A DNA stretch of 64,000 nucleotides from Orbilia blumenaviensis (lineage: Eukaryota; Ascomycota; Orbiliomycetes; Orbiliales; Orbiliaceae): assembly GCA_036872755.1 (NCBI GenBank), contig JAVHNS010000005.1, positions 62,001 to 126,000 on the forward strand, written 5' to 3'. A model generated the notes under the pieces. The model saw only the letters and a program-made list of their open reading frames with translations, did not search any database and was not told where the DNA came from. Every line of letters starts with the position of its first letter. The stretch's first letter is position 1. Both the position numbers and the translations under genes were made by a program. Shown here one piece after another: positions 1 to 14,700 of this stretch.

Positions 1-96
1 GGTGTTCCTTGTATTTTGGGTTCATATAGTGAAAGCCGCATACACCATTGATCACCACCTCCGCGGGCTAAGTTTAATGGGAGTACCGTTGAATTC

Positions 97-216
97 CGTT
101 CTTCCTTCTTTTCCTTTCTTTTCCTTTCCTTTCCTTCCTTTCTTTCTTTCTTTCCTTTCTTTCTTTCTTGCCTTTCCTTCTTTCCTTCCTTCCTTCCTTC
201 CCTTTTTTTTTTTTTT
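97..216. repeat. Polypyrimidine TTCC/TTTC microsatellite
   Basis: About 120 bases of almost pure C and T on the plus strand, in TTCC and TTTC units, ending in a run of 14 T. The lysine/arginine-rich frames on the other strand are translations of this repeat and not genes. Confidence 0.9.
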
Positions 217-1600
217 GTTTGACCCCTTCACTGCTAGAGGGTTCGAAACTGTCGAAAATATGCAAGATACTTGAGTAAGTAAGTACTTCAACAAGCAGAT
301 ATAGTCGATAGATGCAAATGGGCCGAATATGTCAAAGTTGAATAGACAGCCAGGAAGGATGAAAAAGTGTTGAGGCTGTTGCAGTATTTTGGCAGGCTTG
401 GCTTTTTCCCTTGGTCGAACCCGACGCAAAAAATGGTGTTGTCCGTCGTCTCGCACCCCGTCCGAATTTCCAACAACACCACGGAAAATGAAGAACAAAA
501 GAACAAAAGCTGTGAGGTGCGGTATGCGAGGGGGGAAAAAATGTAGGTAAGAAAAAGTATCCAGTAGAGTAGATCCCCTCGTCTGTAGAAAGGAATGTTA
601 TTGTCGCCGGGGGGTGAGCACGACACAGGGCTAGCTGAGGCGACGAGTGGGGCGCTGGAGCCGAATGAAGGGAACCGTATTCGGCTTTTCTCCTGATCTG
701 ATCCTGCTGGACGACGATGATGCCCTGAATCTTCCTGACAAGCCGACTCTTCCGGGAAATTTATATTTATAACTCTTCCTTATGTGGGCGAGAGCAGATA
801 GGTGCAACGGGGGAAGAAGCAACTCGACAAAAGAAGAATTGACCGCCGTGGTGTGAATATAAGGACCCAAACGACAAGCAGGTAACTCATTACTTAAGCA
901 TTTTTAGCTTAAGTCCTTAACTCCCTCAAGAATCGTACGAAAAAAACAAAAAAGCGGAAAGCGAAAAAGCGGAAAAGGCGACAACGGAACAAGCAAGACA
1001 AGACTTCTCTCCACGGCTAATTGCAAGGAGAGCAAGATGTTAAGTAGTATGCCGGTACGTGCTCGTGCTCGCCAAAGCTGCTTCTCGTCTAAACCCTTAC
1101 TTTGGGAAGCTTTGGAATCGATTCGATCGAGTTAAGGCCAGGAGCTGATGCATAAGTTATACCCATGCTTGGTCTGCATTTATGTACTGGATACCTTACA
1201 TGTATAGCTCTATAGACGCCACCAGTGAAAGGACAGATGATACGGACCATGCCTTTAGGCAGATGAAGCTCTGTTACCGTTAACCGCTTACTACTCTACA
1301 TAGTAGTAAACGCACACCGGGTTCATGGGGCCCACGCGCGGCATATTGAATGGAAGGGGGGTGCGGAGGTGCTAGGTGTGCTACGGGCGAGCTATGATTC
1401 AGAATGTCCTGAAGCTTTATATTGCTAGATGGAATAGGCAATAGGCAATATCAGATGCCGCGGGCCAGGGAATCGAAACATTCATCGAAACGAAACGCAC
1501 AGCTCACACGACGAGACACACATTTCACTCACACTCACACTCACGCGCACCAATATTTGTGTAGTTTTACCTCTCCATCGTTTCGTTTTGGAAATTTCTC

Positions 1601-1627
1601 AAAAAAAAAAAAAAAAAAAAAAAAAAA
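1601..1627. repeat. A27 homopolymer
   Basis: Uninterrupted run of 27 A on the plus strand in non-coding DNA. It is one of more than ten such tracts in the window. Confidence 0.95.
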
Positions 1628-2164
1628 CTACGCTCCCCCCAATGCAATGGGGCCTCCCAAATCGACTGCCCAAAAGCAACTGTGCATGTCAGGGTTGAGG
1701 GGTAGTGACGCGGCTTTCTCCACCTATAGAACGGACATGGTCGTGAGCTTGTCTTGGGCCATGCAGGCGAAGCGCACCGGGCACTGAAAACGTGGGCTGC
1801 CGGGTAACCACGAGCATTTCTTGGCAAGCCACCTACGTAGAGCTACGTCGGTGTGGAACCAAGGCTTTTCCAATTGGTTGCGGTTGCTTTCTGCAGCCTT
1901 CGGAGAACGGCGCTGCGGTTTGGGGACAGCCTTTTACCCACCACTAACAAAATTGCGCACCAGAATAAGTTGAGTAAGCAGCTGCACAGCAGCCTACCAT
2001 TTGTCCTCCAGTTAAGGTGCAAAAGCACGGTGGTCTTACTTTTAAGATCCAAAGGCCTTTGGCGTACGGGACGGTCGGTGCGACCAGCTATGCGGTTTGC
2101 ATCGACTAGTCTTTCCGTGTGTGTGGGAGGAGACTAAGGAGTACATACTACCTGTTGCATTTTG

Positions 2165-2191
2165 AAAAAAAAAAAAAAAAAAAAAAAAAAA
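2165..2191. repeat. A27 homopolymer
   Basis: Second uninterrupted run of 27 A on the plus strand, about 560 bases after the first. The flanks of the two tracts differ, so this is not an obvious duplication. Confidence 0.95.
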
Positions 2192-3201
2192 CACTCCCTT
2201 CCAACCCGAAAAGAACCACACATGCAATTTGGAATCCATGAAAACACGCCAAGATGGAATGAATCATGGGCGCTCGCTCGTTTTCTGCAAGACCCTTAAA
2301 GGCATGTGTCGGATGTAAGTCCCTAATTGCATATCTCGCAGAGACGGCTAGGTTTTGGCACACCAATGCAAACAACGATGGGATCTAATTAAGCTTCTTA
2401 GATTTGATAACAAATGGAGATTCTGGTAGCCCCCCTGCCTTTTTTGGGTATCTATCAAACCGTTTAAATCTATTTCGCGATATTGAAATTATAGTTGGGT
2501 ATGCGCACTTATGCCGTAACAAATACTTTATCAATCAATATTCGGCCGACTCGATCTGGCCATGAAGGGGTTAGGTAATTTCAGGAGGAATTATCTGAGC
2601 CCCTTGGAAAGCATTCATTCGTATTTGCTAATGAATACATAAGTCAAGTACCTAGTTACTTGGTTAGATTTAGATATTTCGGACGGGGCTAGCTGGGACC
2701 AGAGTGTCCAAGTACATAAACTGTCAAGGTACATGTCCCCGGGTATCCGAATAAGCTATTGGGGGTCTTCAATTTTGCCGTGGAGTTTTTCACCCTCATC
2801 TCCCAGAATCTTGCCGTTTTGATGTTTTGGAGGCCTAGGGATCGATACAAATGAGAGATAAACACGCATAGTAGGCGCGTCTCTTTTATCTTTTAAAAAA
2901 CAAAGAACAATAAAATTCCCGAGCAAGGACGAAAACCCGATGTACTATTTATTTTTCTTACTTTATATAGTTTATTCCATACGAAATTACTTTGCCCATA
3001 GGCCGTAGGCTTTATGCTGGGATAAAAATTCACCATCAGATTCCAAGATCATACCCCCAACTAGAGGTCAACCCTCAGCCCTTGATGGCATGATAATGGC
3101 AAATGGGGCACTCTGATCCTTGAGGATATACCTTGATTTCTGTTATTGTGGCCTCACAAATCTATGGAAGAAAATTTTGCTCCCGAGGCGGGGTAGCTCA
3201 G

Positions 3202-3224
3202 TTTTTTTTTTTTTTTTTTTTTTT
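3202..3224. repeat. T23 homopolymer
   Basis: Run of 23 T on the plus strand inside the gene-poor left flank. Confidence 0.95.
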
Positions 3225-4288
3225 CGTCTTTTAACCCTGGTGCGGCATATTCTCGAATCAAAGCGCTTCAGAGGCCAGGACTTGCTTAAGCACACCTCAT
3301 ATTGCGCCGACATAAGCACTTCTCAAACATGTACCACGTTCATAATGCATGCACCTCCTTTCCTTGGTTTCTCCACTAGGTCCTACATAGTATCCAATCC
3401 CGCACGAATAGACTTTCATGCACATATGCGTGGTAGCTGCACGAAGGGGGGAGAGGCTGGTAAGTGGGAGTAAAACACGATCCGCTCTTGAACATTGCAG
3501 TACGGTATTTACATGTATATGTACATGTACATACCACCACAGAGAACCAAGATAGTAGAGCATTGGGCTCTGAAGCGAGCTTAGCTAGCCAGCCAAAAGG
3601 GCGGCGGAGGGAGCTATGTACGCTAGTTCGAATATGCTACCCGATTCAGGACTATGTCAGCGGCGTTTTTTGAGATTGTTCTTTCGGTGGGCCCCTTCCA
3701 ACGCCATGAGCTGAGTGGAGCGCTCTAATCACTGCGTGGCACCAACCCGTAGGCCTAGATGAGCTTAGGATACCTGATTATCAGGGTCTAGAGGATTCCA
3801 GGGTTGGGCCCCTTAGGTAATCCCCACACTGCTTCTGAATCGCGGAGATTTTGCACATGTACCGGTCCGAGACACTGGCAATTGGTAATGAGGCTGGGAA
3901 CTGAAAGTGCTCTTGCAGATCAAGTGCTTAGTACTTGCTTACTTACTTGGTATGTACTTAAGTACTTACTTTCTTACTAGGCTAGCTTGGTCGCTAGTCG
4001 GTTATCTGTCTGTGTATGGAGCTAGAGAACCAATAATTAAAAAGCGAAATACACAAAGCTGAAGAGAAGGAATACGCCGACACCAAGAACTTAACAAATG
4101 TCATTTCAGTAACCGGATACCCAATTAATTGCTATCTCCAGTAAACAATTATACACCTAAACTAAGGCTTTTTTTCATCACAAAAAGAGTCGTCCCACTT
4201 AATCAATAATTTCACGATTCAAAGCAACAATGGTCCCAATATGGGACTAACAACTCTAACCCCGCCGATAACGCGGCTGGTGGCTTAC

Positions 4289-6620
<2,332 letters not shown>

Positions 6621-8531
6621 CTTTCCCCTCTCCCTCTCCTTAAACGGTAGCTGTAGACGGATGAATATTAAATAATAATAATTATGATAATAAATGAAAT
6701 AAATAAAACTCCGGTATGATAGATAGATAGATGGATGGATGGATGGATAGGTAGGAATCAAGGACGGCGATAAGATAGGAGTGGGGGAAAGTGCGGAGAA
6801 ATATTAAGAGTAATCCCTTTTTTTTTTTTTTTTTTCTTCTCTTTTTTTTTAGGTCGGAAACCCGTGCCTGGCAAGGCAGTACTGGGAGGGGTTGAAGATT
6901 TTTTTTTTTTTTTCCCTGAGGATTCCGATCAGAGGAGTTTGGTATTTTGGCGTTGCGGGTCGCGTCGAAGTTATGGTCGGTAGGGAGATGATGTCGAGGA
7001 TGAGGTCCTTCTTCTTCCTCGTCTTTTGCTTCTTTTGCCTCTTCTTCTTCTTCTTCTTCTTCTACTTTTATCCCCTCCAATTATTTTAGTTTTGTTTTTC
7101 TCGGAATTAGTAGCATACAGGCGCGGGCGCGGGCGTTTGTCAGGGTTGGAGTGTCAGGCTTTATGATGGTGTTCGGGAGGGATGGTGGTTAAGAGTACAC
7201 GGCACGAGAGGATGCGATTCATCCGTGCGAATCGGGGAGGATGGCAGGGAGTATGGTGATGATGGTGATGATGATGAGTATGAAGATGAAGGTGAAGGGG
7301 GTTGGAGGGTTGGAAGGTTTAGGATGAGGATGAGGGGTTGAAGGTAGGGAGGGAGGGGACGATGACGATGACGATGAAGATGGGAACTCGGTAGGTATGT
7401 AATGTAGGTAGATATTGGGGGGGGGGGGGGGGTTATCTAAGTAACCTAGGCAATTACTTAGTATAGACAGATAGATCAATCAGATGCCCCAAAGAAGTAC
7501 TGTAATTATCAAATTCTTTCTTTGGTTGTCTGTTGTATTGTGAGGGGAACCGAGTTAAGACGCGTCTGAAAAATAAGGTGTGGTGGGTTAAATTGGATCA
7601 AAAAAAAAAACACGCTTACCGCATCCAGCAGCCTGCAGTAGTAACAGAGTTAAGTTAACATTCATTACTAGAGTTACTGGGCCTGGAGTTAAGCTGGCAC
7701 CAGCTGAGCGAAACGTACTAAACTTTTCTGTCTGCAGTTGGCCCAGGGACCAGATGCTTGTCCTGGTACCAAGTAGGTAAGACGTAGGTACCTAGGCATT
7801 TACTTATAGACTACCGCCGTAATCTTAATATTTTAAGTCCGTGTTTAATGACATGACATGCGCCGGCTCTTGTACATAACTGTCTTCATTGACCCAGTAA
7901 CATACCCACTACCGTCCTCCTATAGCTACCCGCTCGCTACCAGATCAGATTTACGCAGTCGGTACCTCAAGTAAGTAAGTGCTTATCCTCGTTCGCTGCT
8001 TACCTAAGTTCCTAAGTATATCGATTCTTTGATGGCAACGTGGTCACGTAGCTGGTCTCCCCCCCTTGCCTCTTCTGTATACCTACCTAGGTCCCTGTAC
8101 AGGTACTTAGGTAAGTGCTTGGGTATTACTATATCTCAGAAACACCTCTCCCTCCTGCTGGCCTGGTATATGGTAATATTTTATATATATAATAGGTAGT
8201 ACCTCTGCGCTCACAATTGTCTTGCTCACTGGCTTTACTACCTCCCCCTTACCCACCTTGCCTCCTACCCGCCGACCTAAGACCTAGGTACTTGTATACT
8301 CGAATTGCTAATGGGATTTTATTTGCCTCGAGATTTACCTACTTACCTATAAAACTTCCTTAGGCACGCTACTCACTGAATAAACAGGATCTCCTCAGGT
8401 TTGCTTGAGTACCTACTTGAGTACTTTTTAATTACCTAGCTACCTCAGCTAGCTAGGCGCCTGTGTGTGGGAGCCCTTCACCGTAATACAAAAAAGGTTC
8501 CACCCGAACGGACCAGAAACCATTCAATGCA
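6621..8531. promoter_or_regulatory. Divergent intergenic region between forkhead and P-loop ATPase genes
   Basis: This 1.9 kb must contain both promoters. It holds a GATA/GATG microsatellite (about 6719-6754), T runs near 6820-6850 and 6900-6913, a run of 16 G (7417-7432), and one ACGCGT hexamer (7560-7565), which matches the MluI cell-cycle box but may be chance. From about 7770 it is filled with TACCTAGGTA/AAGTACTT palindromes. No gene was seen. Confidence 0.6.
7770..8460. repeat. Region dense in TAGGTACCTA / AAGTACTTA palindromes
   Basis: Short self-complementary words built from GTAC and CTAG cores (ACCTAGG, AGGTACCT, AAGTACTT, TAAGTAAG) recur every few tens of bases for about 700 bases. 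The same words recur near 3935-3975, 52855-52880 and 62070-62115. Individual units are degenerate, and no tandem period is kept. Confidence 0.7.
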
Positions 8532-11303
8532 ATGGCCGCGAGGGCGCTGTCGAGAACTCGTCCTCTGCACCTCTGTCGTCTCGCTTATCCCCTGCCCGCT
8601 GGCCCTGCTGGTGCCTCTCACCGTCCGATAGCCTGCCCTATAGGCCCTACCGCCACCACTACTCTCATCGCACCCGCCTCCCAAGTCCCTCGTCGCTTCC
8701 AGTCAGGCCATAATACCCCGGGGGGGACCGGTGGCGGGAACGACTATCAATTAGGCCCCAGTAAGCCGGATATCACTCTTGTTCGTTCGTCCGTCATGAT
8801 CAAAAAACGGAGTCAATCATAGTATATTTATATATTATATATATCCATGATATGATATATACATACATACGTATACATACATGCAGGCATATATACTATA
8901 TAGATATATAGATACCTATATATCTAAGTAAAAGTTATGTACTGAACATCAACGCTTCTCTGAATCTCTCTCGAGCAGGCCAGGAAGTCCAGCCCCAGCC
9001 AAACACCCAAACCTGGGCCGAATCCGGATTGCACACTGAGGAAGAACATAATAAACAGCGCCATGATTGGAAGCAGACCTCCTATCGCATGCTCGAGAGC
9101 GCTGCCACTACTGCCGCCTCTCTCGTCATTTTAGGGTAATACCATCGATATCTAACAATTCAATATGTCCTCTTGTACACGAACTAACTTTTTTTTTTTT
9201 TTTTTTTGGTTATCGATATATATAGTCTTGCAGGTTTCGGATATCACAAGTTGGTCTCCCAATCTTCCTTACCCATCACCTCTTTCTCCCATAGCGATTG
9301 TCTAGCCAATTTGGTCATTCGGCCCGATATCTAATTCTCTGGTTTCCCTCCCGGGGACAATGACCAGCCTCCAGATATTATAAAAGTGTGGTTCTTCAGA
9401 AGATGAACAATGCCTTCGAACCAGGCGACCCGGTCCTCGAATTGGCCGCCGCCGGTAGGGGGTCCAATTCTGTCGTGCCCGGCGGCACCGAAAAGGAGTG
9501 GTGAGTGATGGTCTCGTGTCCGTTACCTAAAAATATATATCCTTCCCCGGATCTTAACAGGCAGACTACAGGATTGTCCGGCCCGAACAGGATAAGATAA
9601 ATCAAGTTGTTGCAGGGGAGACAAATGGACACTATTATCTCCTGCTAGGAGAGAAGGGGTGCGGGAAAACATCTATGATACTAGACGCCATGCACCGAGT
9701 GAATGGTCTGGGTATCGCCATGATGGAATGTCATGCAGGTCAGCAAATATGCTAACCCCTCCTCGTTCATTTCACTGGCGATCTCACCATCTCAATCTGT
9801 AGATCTTGAAATCTTTCGAATCCGCCTTGGGAAGGCTCTAGATTTCGAATTCCATGAAGGTACGATTCGGTCATTTTATCCTGTCTACCCTTTGATACTA
9901 ATGAAGCGAACCACGCTCCAGACTACATTGGCTCGCTTTTCTCGATCAGAGGGCCAAGAGACACCACGGCTCTTCTCGACATCGAGCGTGCATTCAACAA
10001 ACTGGAAAAGGTCGCTTTGAAGCGTAAAAAACGATACGGCCAACCTCTAGTATTGATTTTTAACTCTATGCATCTTCTGAGAGACGACGAAGACGGGCTT
10101 GACCTCATCGAGCTCCTCCAACAAAGAGCCGAGGCGTGGGCTGCAACCGGGCTGTGCACAGTATTGTTCTGCTCGGATGACTACATAGTCTACGAGAAGT
10201 TGAAGCATTACGCATCAAGGATGGAGCTTATTACTGTCCAAGACTTGCCGAAGGAGATGGCCATATCTGCTTTGCGTCGTTACCGAGCGAAGCACCACGC
10301 CAACCAAGACACGGAGAAAGATTTGGAAAAAATCTACCAGCTGGTCGGAGGTCGGCTGTCATATCTCAGCCGTGTCGCCCAAGCTTCGAATATGGAGGCT
10401 AAAGCGACTGAGATCATTGAGAACGAAGAACGGTGGCTATTGACAAATTGCGGTCTTCTTGGGGAGGGTCAAGATGACGATGTCAATGAGTAAGATAATT
10501 GAGTGAAAACTGCGTAGAGTTCTTCATTATTTTTCTTTTTCATACTAATCCCTAGTCGTTCAGATACTCCAAGTTCGCATCCGCCGCCATGGTATTGTGC
10601 AGAGCTCTAGTGGCCATGGAAGACGAGGTGGAGGGTGGTTGTTATAATGAGGACCGAGGGTGGAAGTTACCCCAGGTCCCACTTCACATTGCTAGAGAGA
10701 TTATGACCAGAGCAGATTTCATACACAGATACGATGTGAGTCGAAATAGTTCCCTTCATCTATTATTTTTTTTTTTTATAAAAAAAAAAAAAAAAAAAAA
10801 AGAGGGGAAACAAAAGAAAGAAAATAAAAACCCAAATACACATCTCCTTCGACTATATTGCTAACTCGGTTTCTTATGCGGATATAGCACCTGAACCTCT
10901 TCACCATAGATAGCAAAGCAAATGTGAGGGCAGATTCTGTTCCCATGGCATTAGCTATGCGAAAGGTTTGCAAGGACCCCAGATTCGACCAGCTCCTAGA
11001 AGAATCTTTGGAGCGTATTGGAGATGTCGAGAGTTTGGGTCGTACCCGAGAGATCACCCTCAAAGTAAGTACTTACTCAGGTGCCTATTACGGGTCCCTT
11101 GAACTCGAAAATATCATATATACATGGATTGAAAAAGGCTAACAATCGGTTTGCCCGAACAAAAACAAAAGGACCTATGGGAGTCGGGAAAATACGAGTT
11201 TACAATGCGAAATGCAAAGGGGTATACGGACAAAGTCATTACATTTACAGCGACTCCTGCCGAAAAGTCAGACGATGGGGACGAAGATGGCGAGAAGAAA
11301 TGA
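8532..11303 (+). CDS. Mitochondrial-type P-loop ATPase, fungal conserved protein
   Basis: Ten exons: 8532-8760, 8979-9135, 9226-9249, 9375-9500, 9572-9738, 9803-9859, 9922-10489, 10564-10735, 10888-11064, 11172-11303; 602 residues. The N-terminus (Arg/Ala/Ser-rich, almost no acidic residues over the first 60) looks like a mitochondrial presequence, followed by a short hydrophobic stretch (LVILGLAGFGYHKYY). Walker A GEKGCGKT lies at 205-212. The strand expected to be Walker B reads PLVLIFNSMH (295-304) and lacks the usual acidic pair; DDEDG follows soon after. A helical C-terminal half ends in a short acidic tail. Exon junctions were chosen to give continuous blocks such as HADLEIFRIRLGKALDFEF and HEDYIGSLFSIRG, which I recall as conserved in filamentous ascomycetes. 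Substrate and function are not known to me. Exon 3 is only 24 bases. Intron 8 contains a T12/A22 inverted repeat. Confidence 0.87.
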
Positions 11304-11771
11304 TTTGTATAGTACTGCACACCGCGATTCTAGAAGTACGACCCAAGTACATAAAGAAGTATCTACCTACCTACTTACATCCCAAGTGCTGCCCGAGCCT
11401 GAGCCCGAGCCCAAGCGTCCGGGTTTCCAGCCAATTAAGCTAAGCACAGTAAGCATGGTCGTGTGCCCACCCCCCGTCGGCCGAATGGCAGGTACATACA
11501 AGCATGGCATGTCTCGCGAGATGCCATGCCGTTCACAGCAAGTAGGTTTCGGCTGCAAATTCTGCGTCAGAGGAAAAAAAATTTTGGTGTTAAGCAACTA
11601 CGCTGCAACACATTCATTCGATCATTAACTCATTCCTTAATTTTTTTTTTTTTTTTTTTTTTTCAAGAAAAAACCCAACCTGCTCATTCATTCTTCTATC
11701 CTTCACCCACAACGTTTGGTATCGCAATTCATATAGCGGTGCCAGAATAACAGCTGCTGGCATAAGTCAAA
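11304..11771. other. Intergenic, P-loop ATPase to CLU1
   Basis: These 468 bases between two plus-strand genes carry a T run of about 23 (11641-11663). They serve as 3' flank of the ATPase gene and promoter of CLU1. No coding frame was seen. Confidence 0.6.
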
Positions 11772-14700
11772 ATGGCACAACCAGCGGGGCTTGGTAAGTG
11801 CTCAATTGGATTTGGATTACCCGTCTTCATCGCCCGTCCGAGCCCGCCGGTACTCTTTCCCTCTTAATCTCGCTGCATCCGTCGGATTTAGAATGTAACA
11901 AAGTTCTTACGACGCTATCCTTGGTATAATCATATCAAGTTGCCGTCATTGCGCTTTCGCTTTTGTTTATTTCAATTTCAACGGTGTCCTCCCATGGATT
12001 CCCTCTTAAGAGCACGAGTCCGGCTGTAACCTACACACTTATGATTTCAACTGCGCCAGTTTGACCTCACTATTCTCCTACAATCTACTACTTGAACAAC
12101 TTGATCGAATCTAACCGCCTGCTTGATGTCCTCTATAGATGCGCCTGACCGCCCAGACGCTGAAACCAGCGTTACAAACGAGTCCACCGAAACTCAAGAG
12201 ACCATTGCCACAGATGCTGGTTCTTCAGAAATGGAAACCAGCCAGGCAAACGATGTTGCCGGGACGGATATAAACGGTCATGGGGAAATTGACACCCCCC
12301 ATGCTGATCAAAGTATGTCTCTTAGCCAGTGCAGCTACCCGGTTCTCGGATCCTAATAATTCGGTCAATAGTGTTCCAGCTCGTTGTGAAACTACCTCAC
12401 CATCCTTTCAAGATCCATGTGATGGTATGTCCTTAAACTCGTCTTGGTTTTTGTGCCAAATAGTCTGACATCTATTTCTTAAGGTCTCAACGCAAGAGCA
12501 AGTGCAAGACATCCGCCAATCCATCATAGAGCTCCCGGACACCTTCCAGTACTCTTGCTTCCACCTTGAGCACAACGGAGAGCGAATCAACGACTTTGTC
12601 GAGCTTTCTGATGTTCCCGGTATCACTCCAGATTCCGAACTCGTCCTCGTCGAGGACCCATATACTGAGAAAGAGGCTCGTATCCACCTGCTGCGAGTCA
12701 GGGAGCTCATTGGTGCGGCTGGTAGTAGGATTGATCTCATGGCTGGCATCAACGCCGGCCAGACCCTTTTCTACAACATTTTTGACGAGCTCGAGTCAGC
12801 CGGGGCTAACCGTGTGCACCCAATGGTCGATTATGAGTTCGAAGCACCGGCTTCGCTCCTTGACATGCTTCCATCTATCCCTCAGTCGGCCCCAAAGACC
12901 ATCAAAAATCTCTCTCTATCGCCATGGAACCCTCCACCACATAACCTACGACAACGGGGACATTTGTTGTATATACAGGCTACCACCTTAGAAGGGGAGC
13001 AATTCCATATAACCTCCCACGTTTCAGGCTTCTATGTGAACCGCTCGAGTAGCAATAAGTTCGACCCATTGCCGAAAACCACGCCTCGCGGTTATTCTGC
13101 ACACTCTTTACTCGAGTTGATTTCTCAATTATCTTCCGATTTTCGAACGGAATTTAAGAAGTTGCATGAATTCCAGTCCAAGAAGGACCCACTTATAACC
13201 TTCCAACCGACTAACGCTATTCCGGCGTCGCCATGGCTTGTCCCAGCCCAGACTTCTCCTTACTTCTCTCATTCGGCCGATATTTCCCGATCTCAGGAAA
13301 CCTTTTTGATCGCGGGAACCGAGTCCAATGACACGCTGAGAGACTTCAATGAGGAGTTTCAGTCAACTCGAGAGTTACCCAAGGAGACAGTTCAAGAACG
13401 AGTTTTCCGTGAACGTCTTCTCTCCAAATTATTCGCTGATTTCACGGATGCCGCCGTTAGAGGTGCGGTACTAATTGCAAGAGGCGAAGTTGCGCCTCTA
13501 AACCCTACGGAAGGAAGAGACGCTCAGATATATGTTTACAACAACATTTTCTTCTCATATGGCGCAGACGGCGTCGGCACATTTGCAGCAGAAGGTGGCG
13601 ATGAGGCCGCCAGGGTTGCCACTGGAAAGGACATCTTGGGAGTCAGAATGGTGAATAACTTAGATATCACCGGACTTTCGACGCCAGGAACCGTAGTTGT
13701 AGATTACCTCGGCCGAAGAATTGTCGGACAAAGTATAGTTCCTGGTATCTTCAAACAAAGGGAACCTGGTGAGACTCAGATTGACTATGGTGGCGTAGAA
13801 GGAAAAGATGTCATCGCTTCCAATGAGATGTTCGTTCCGACTTTCGAACAGCTCAGCAAGGCTATGCGAGTCAAGTCTCATCCTGTCTGGGACAAGGAGG
13901 GTGCCCGACATGATCTTGTCGCAAGTGTCGAGACCAAGGGTCTGCTGGGTACCGACGGGCGAAAATACGTTCTTGATTTATACCGCACAACCCCGTTGGA
14001 TGTCGTATTTTTAGAGCAGCATTGGGAGAACGAAGAAGCAGATACACGATACCCACACCGAATGGCCGTTTTGCGTTCGGAGCTTATTGACAGTATGTGG
14101 AAGACCAAGATGAGACAATATGTCAACAACGATCTCGAAAAGAAGAGGAAGGAGGCAGAAGCAAATGCTTCCAATGAAGGCGAGAAGGATAAGAAGGAAG
14201 AGCAAGATGCCATCGACCTATCGGGGCTTACATTTTCCCTCAACCCCGATGTCTTCACAGGCCAGAAGCCACAGACAGATGAAGAAAAGGAACAGTTTGC
14301 AAAGGACGAGGAGGATGTCCGACAGGCTTGTCAATACCTGACGGACAAAGTTATTCCAGGACTTGTAAGTTGAGCCCTCCAGGACACAAGAAAGATTGAA
14401 CCTAATCAGAGCCCAATACTGGCTAGATCGACGACTTGAAAAAAGGCGATGTGGGCTCACCCATGGACGGGCACTCTTTGTCCCGATTGATGCACAAGAG
14501 GGGCATTAATATTCGATATCTCGGAAGCATCGCCACCCTCGCAGCTTCAGAGGGCCAAAAACTACTCGCCGTCAAGGTGTTGGCGGAGCAGGAGATGGTC
14601 GCAAGAGCATGCAAACACCATCTTAACTCTCTCCTGAGAGATCTCCCAAGCCCCCTCGTTACGTACTGCGTAGCCCACTACCTCAACTGCCTGTTGGGTA

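Larger units (their letters stand above)
1..4288. other. Gene-poor left flank
   Basis: No reading frame here has coding character: the open stretches are short, of low complexity, or cross homopolymers, and no splice-joined model could be made. It holds a pyrimidine tract, three long A or T runs and palindromic TACTTAAGTACTTA-like sequence near 3935-3975. No tRNA or transposase signature was seen. The right end is the 3' side of the minus-strand forkhead gene. Confidence 0.6.

Noticed and set aside
52..498. Lys/Arg-rich minus-strand frame resembling a nuclear protein
   Set aside because: Translation of the TTCC/TTTC microsatellite.
3540..3640. Possible tRNA with a TAGTTCGAATATGC loop
   Set aside because: No acceptor or anticodon stem could be paired around the TTCGAAT-like box.
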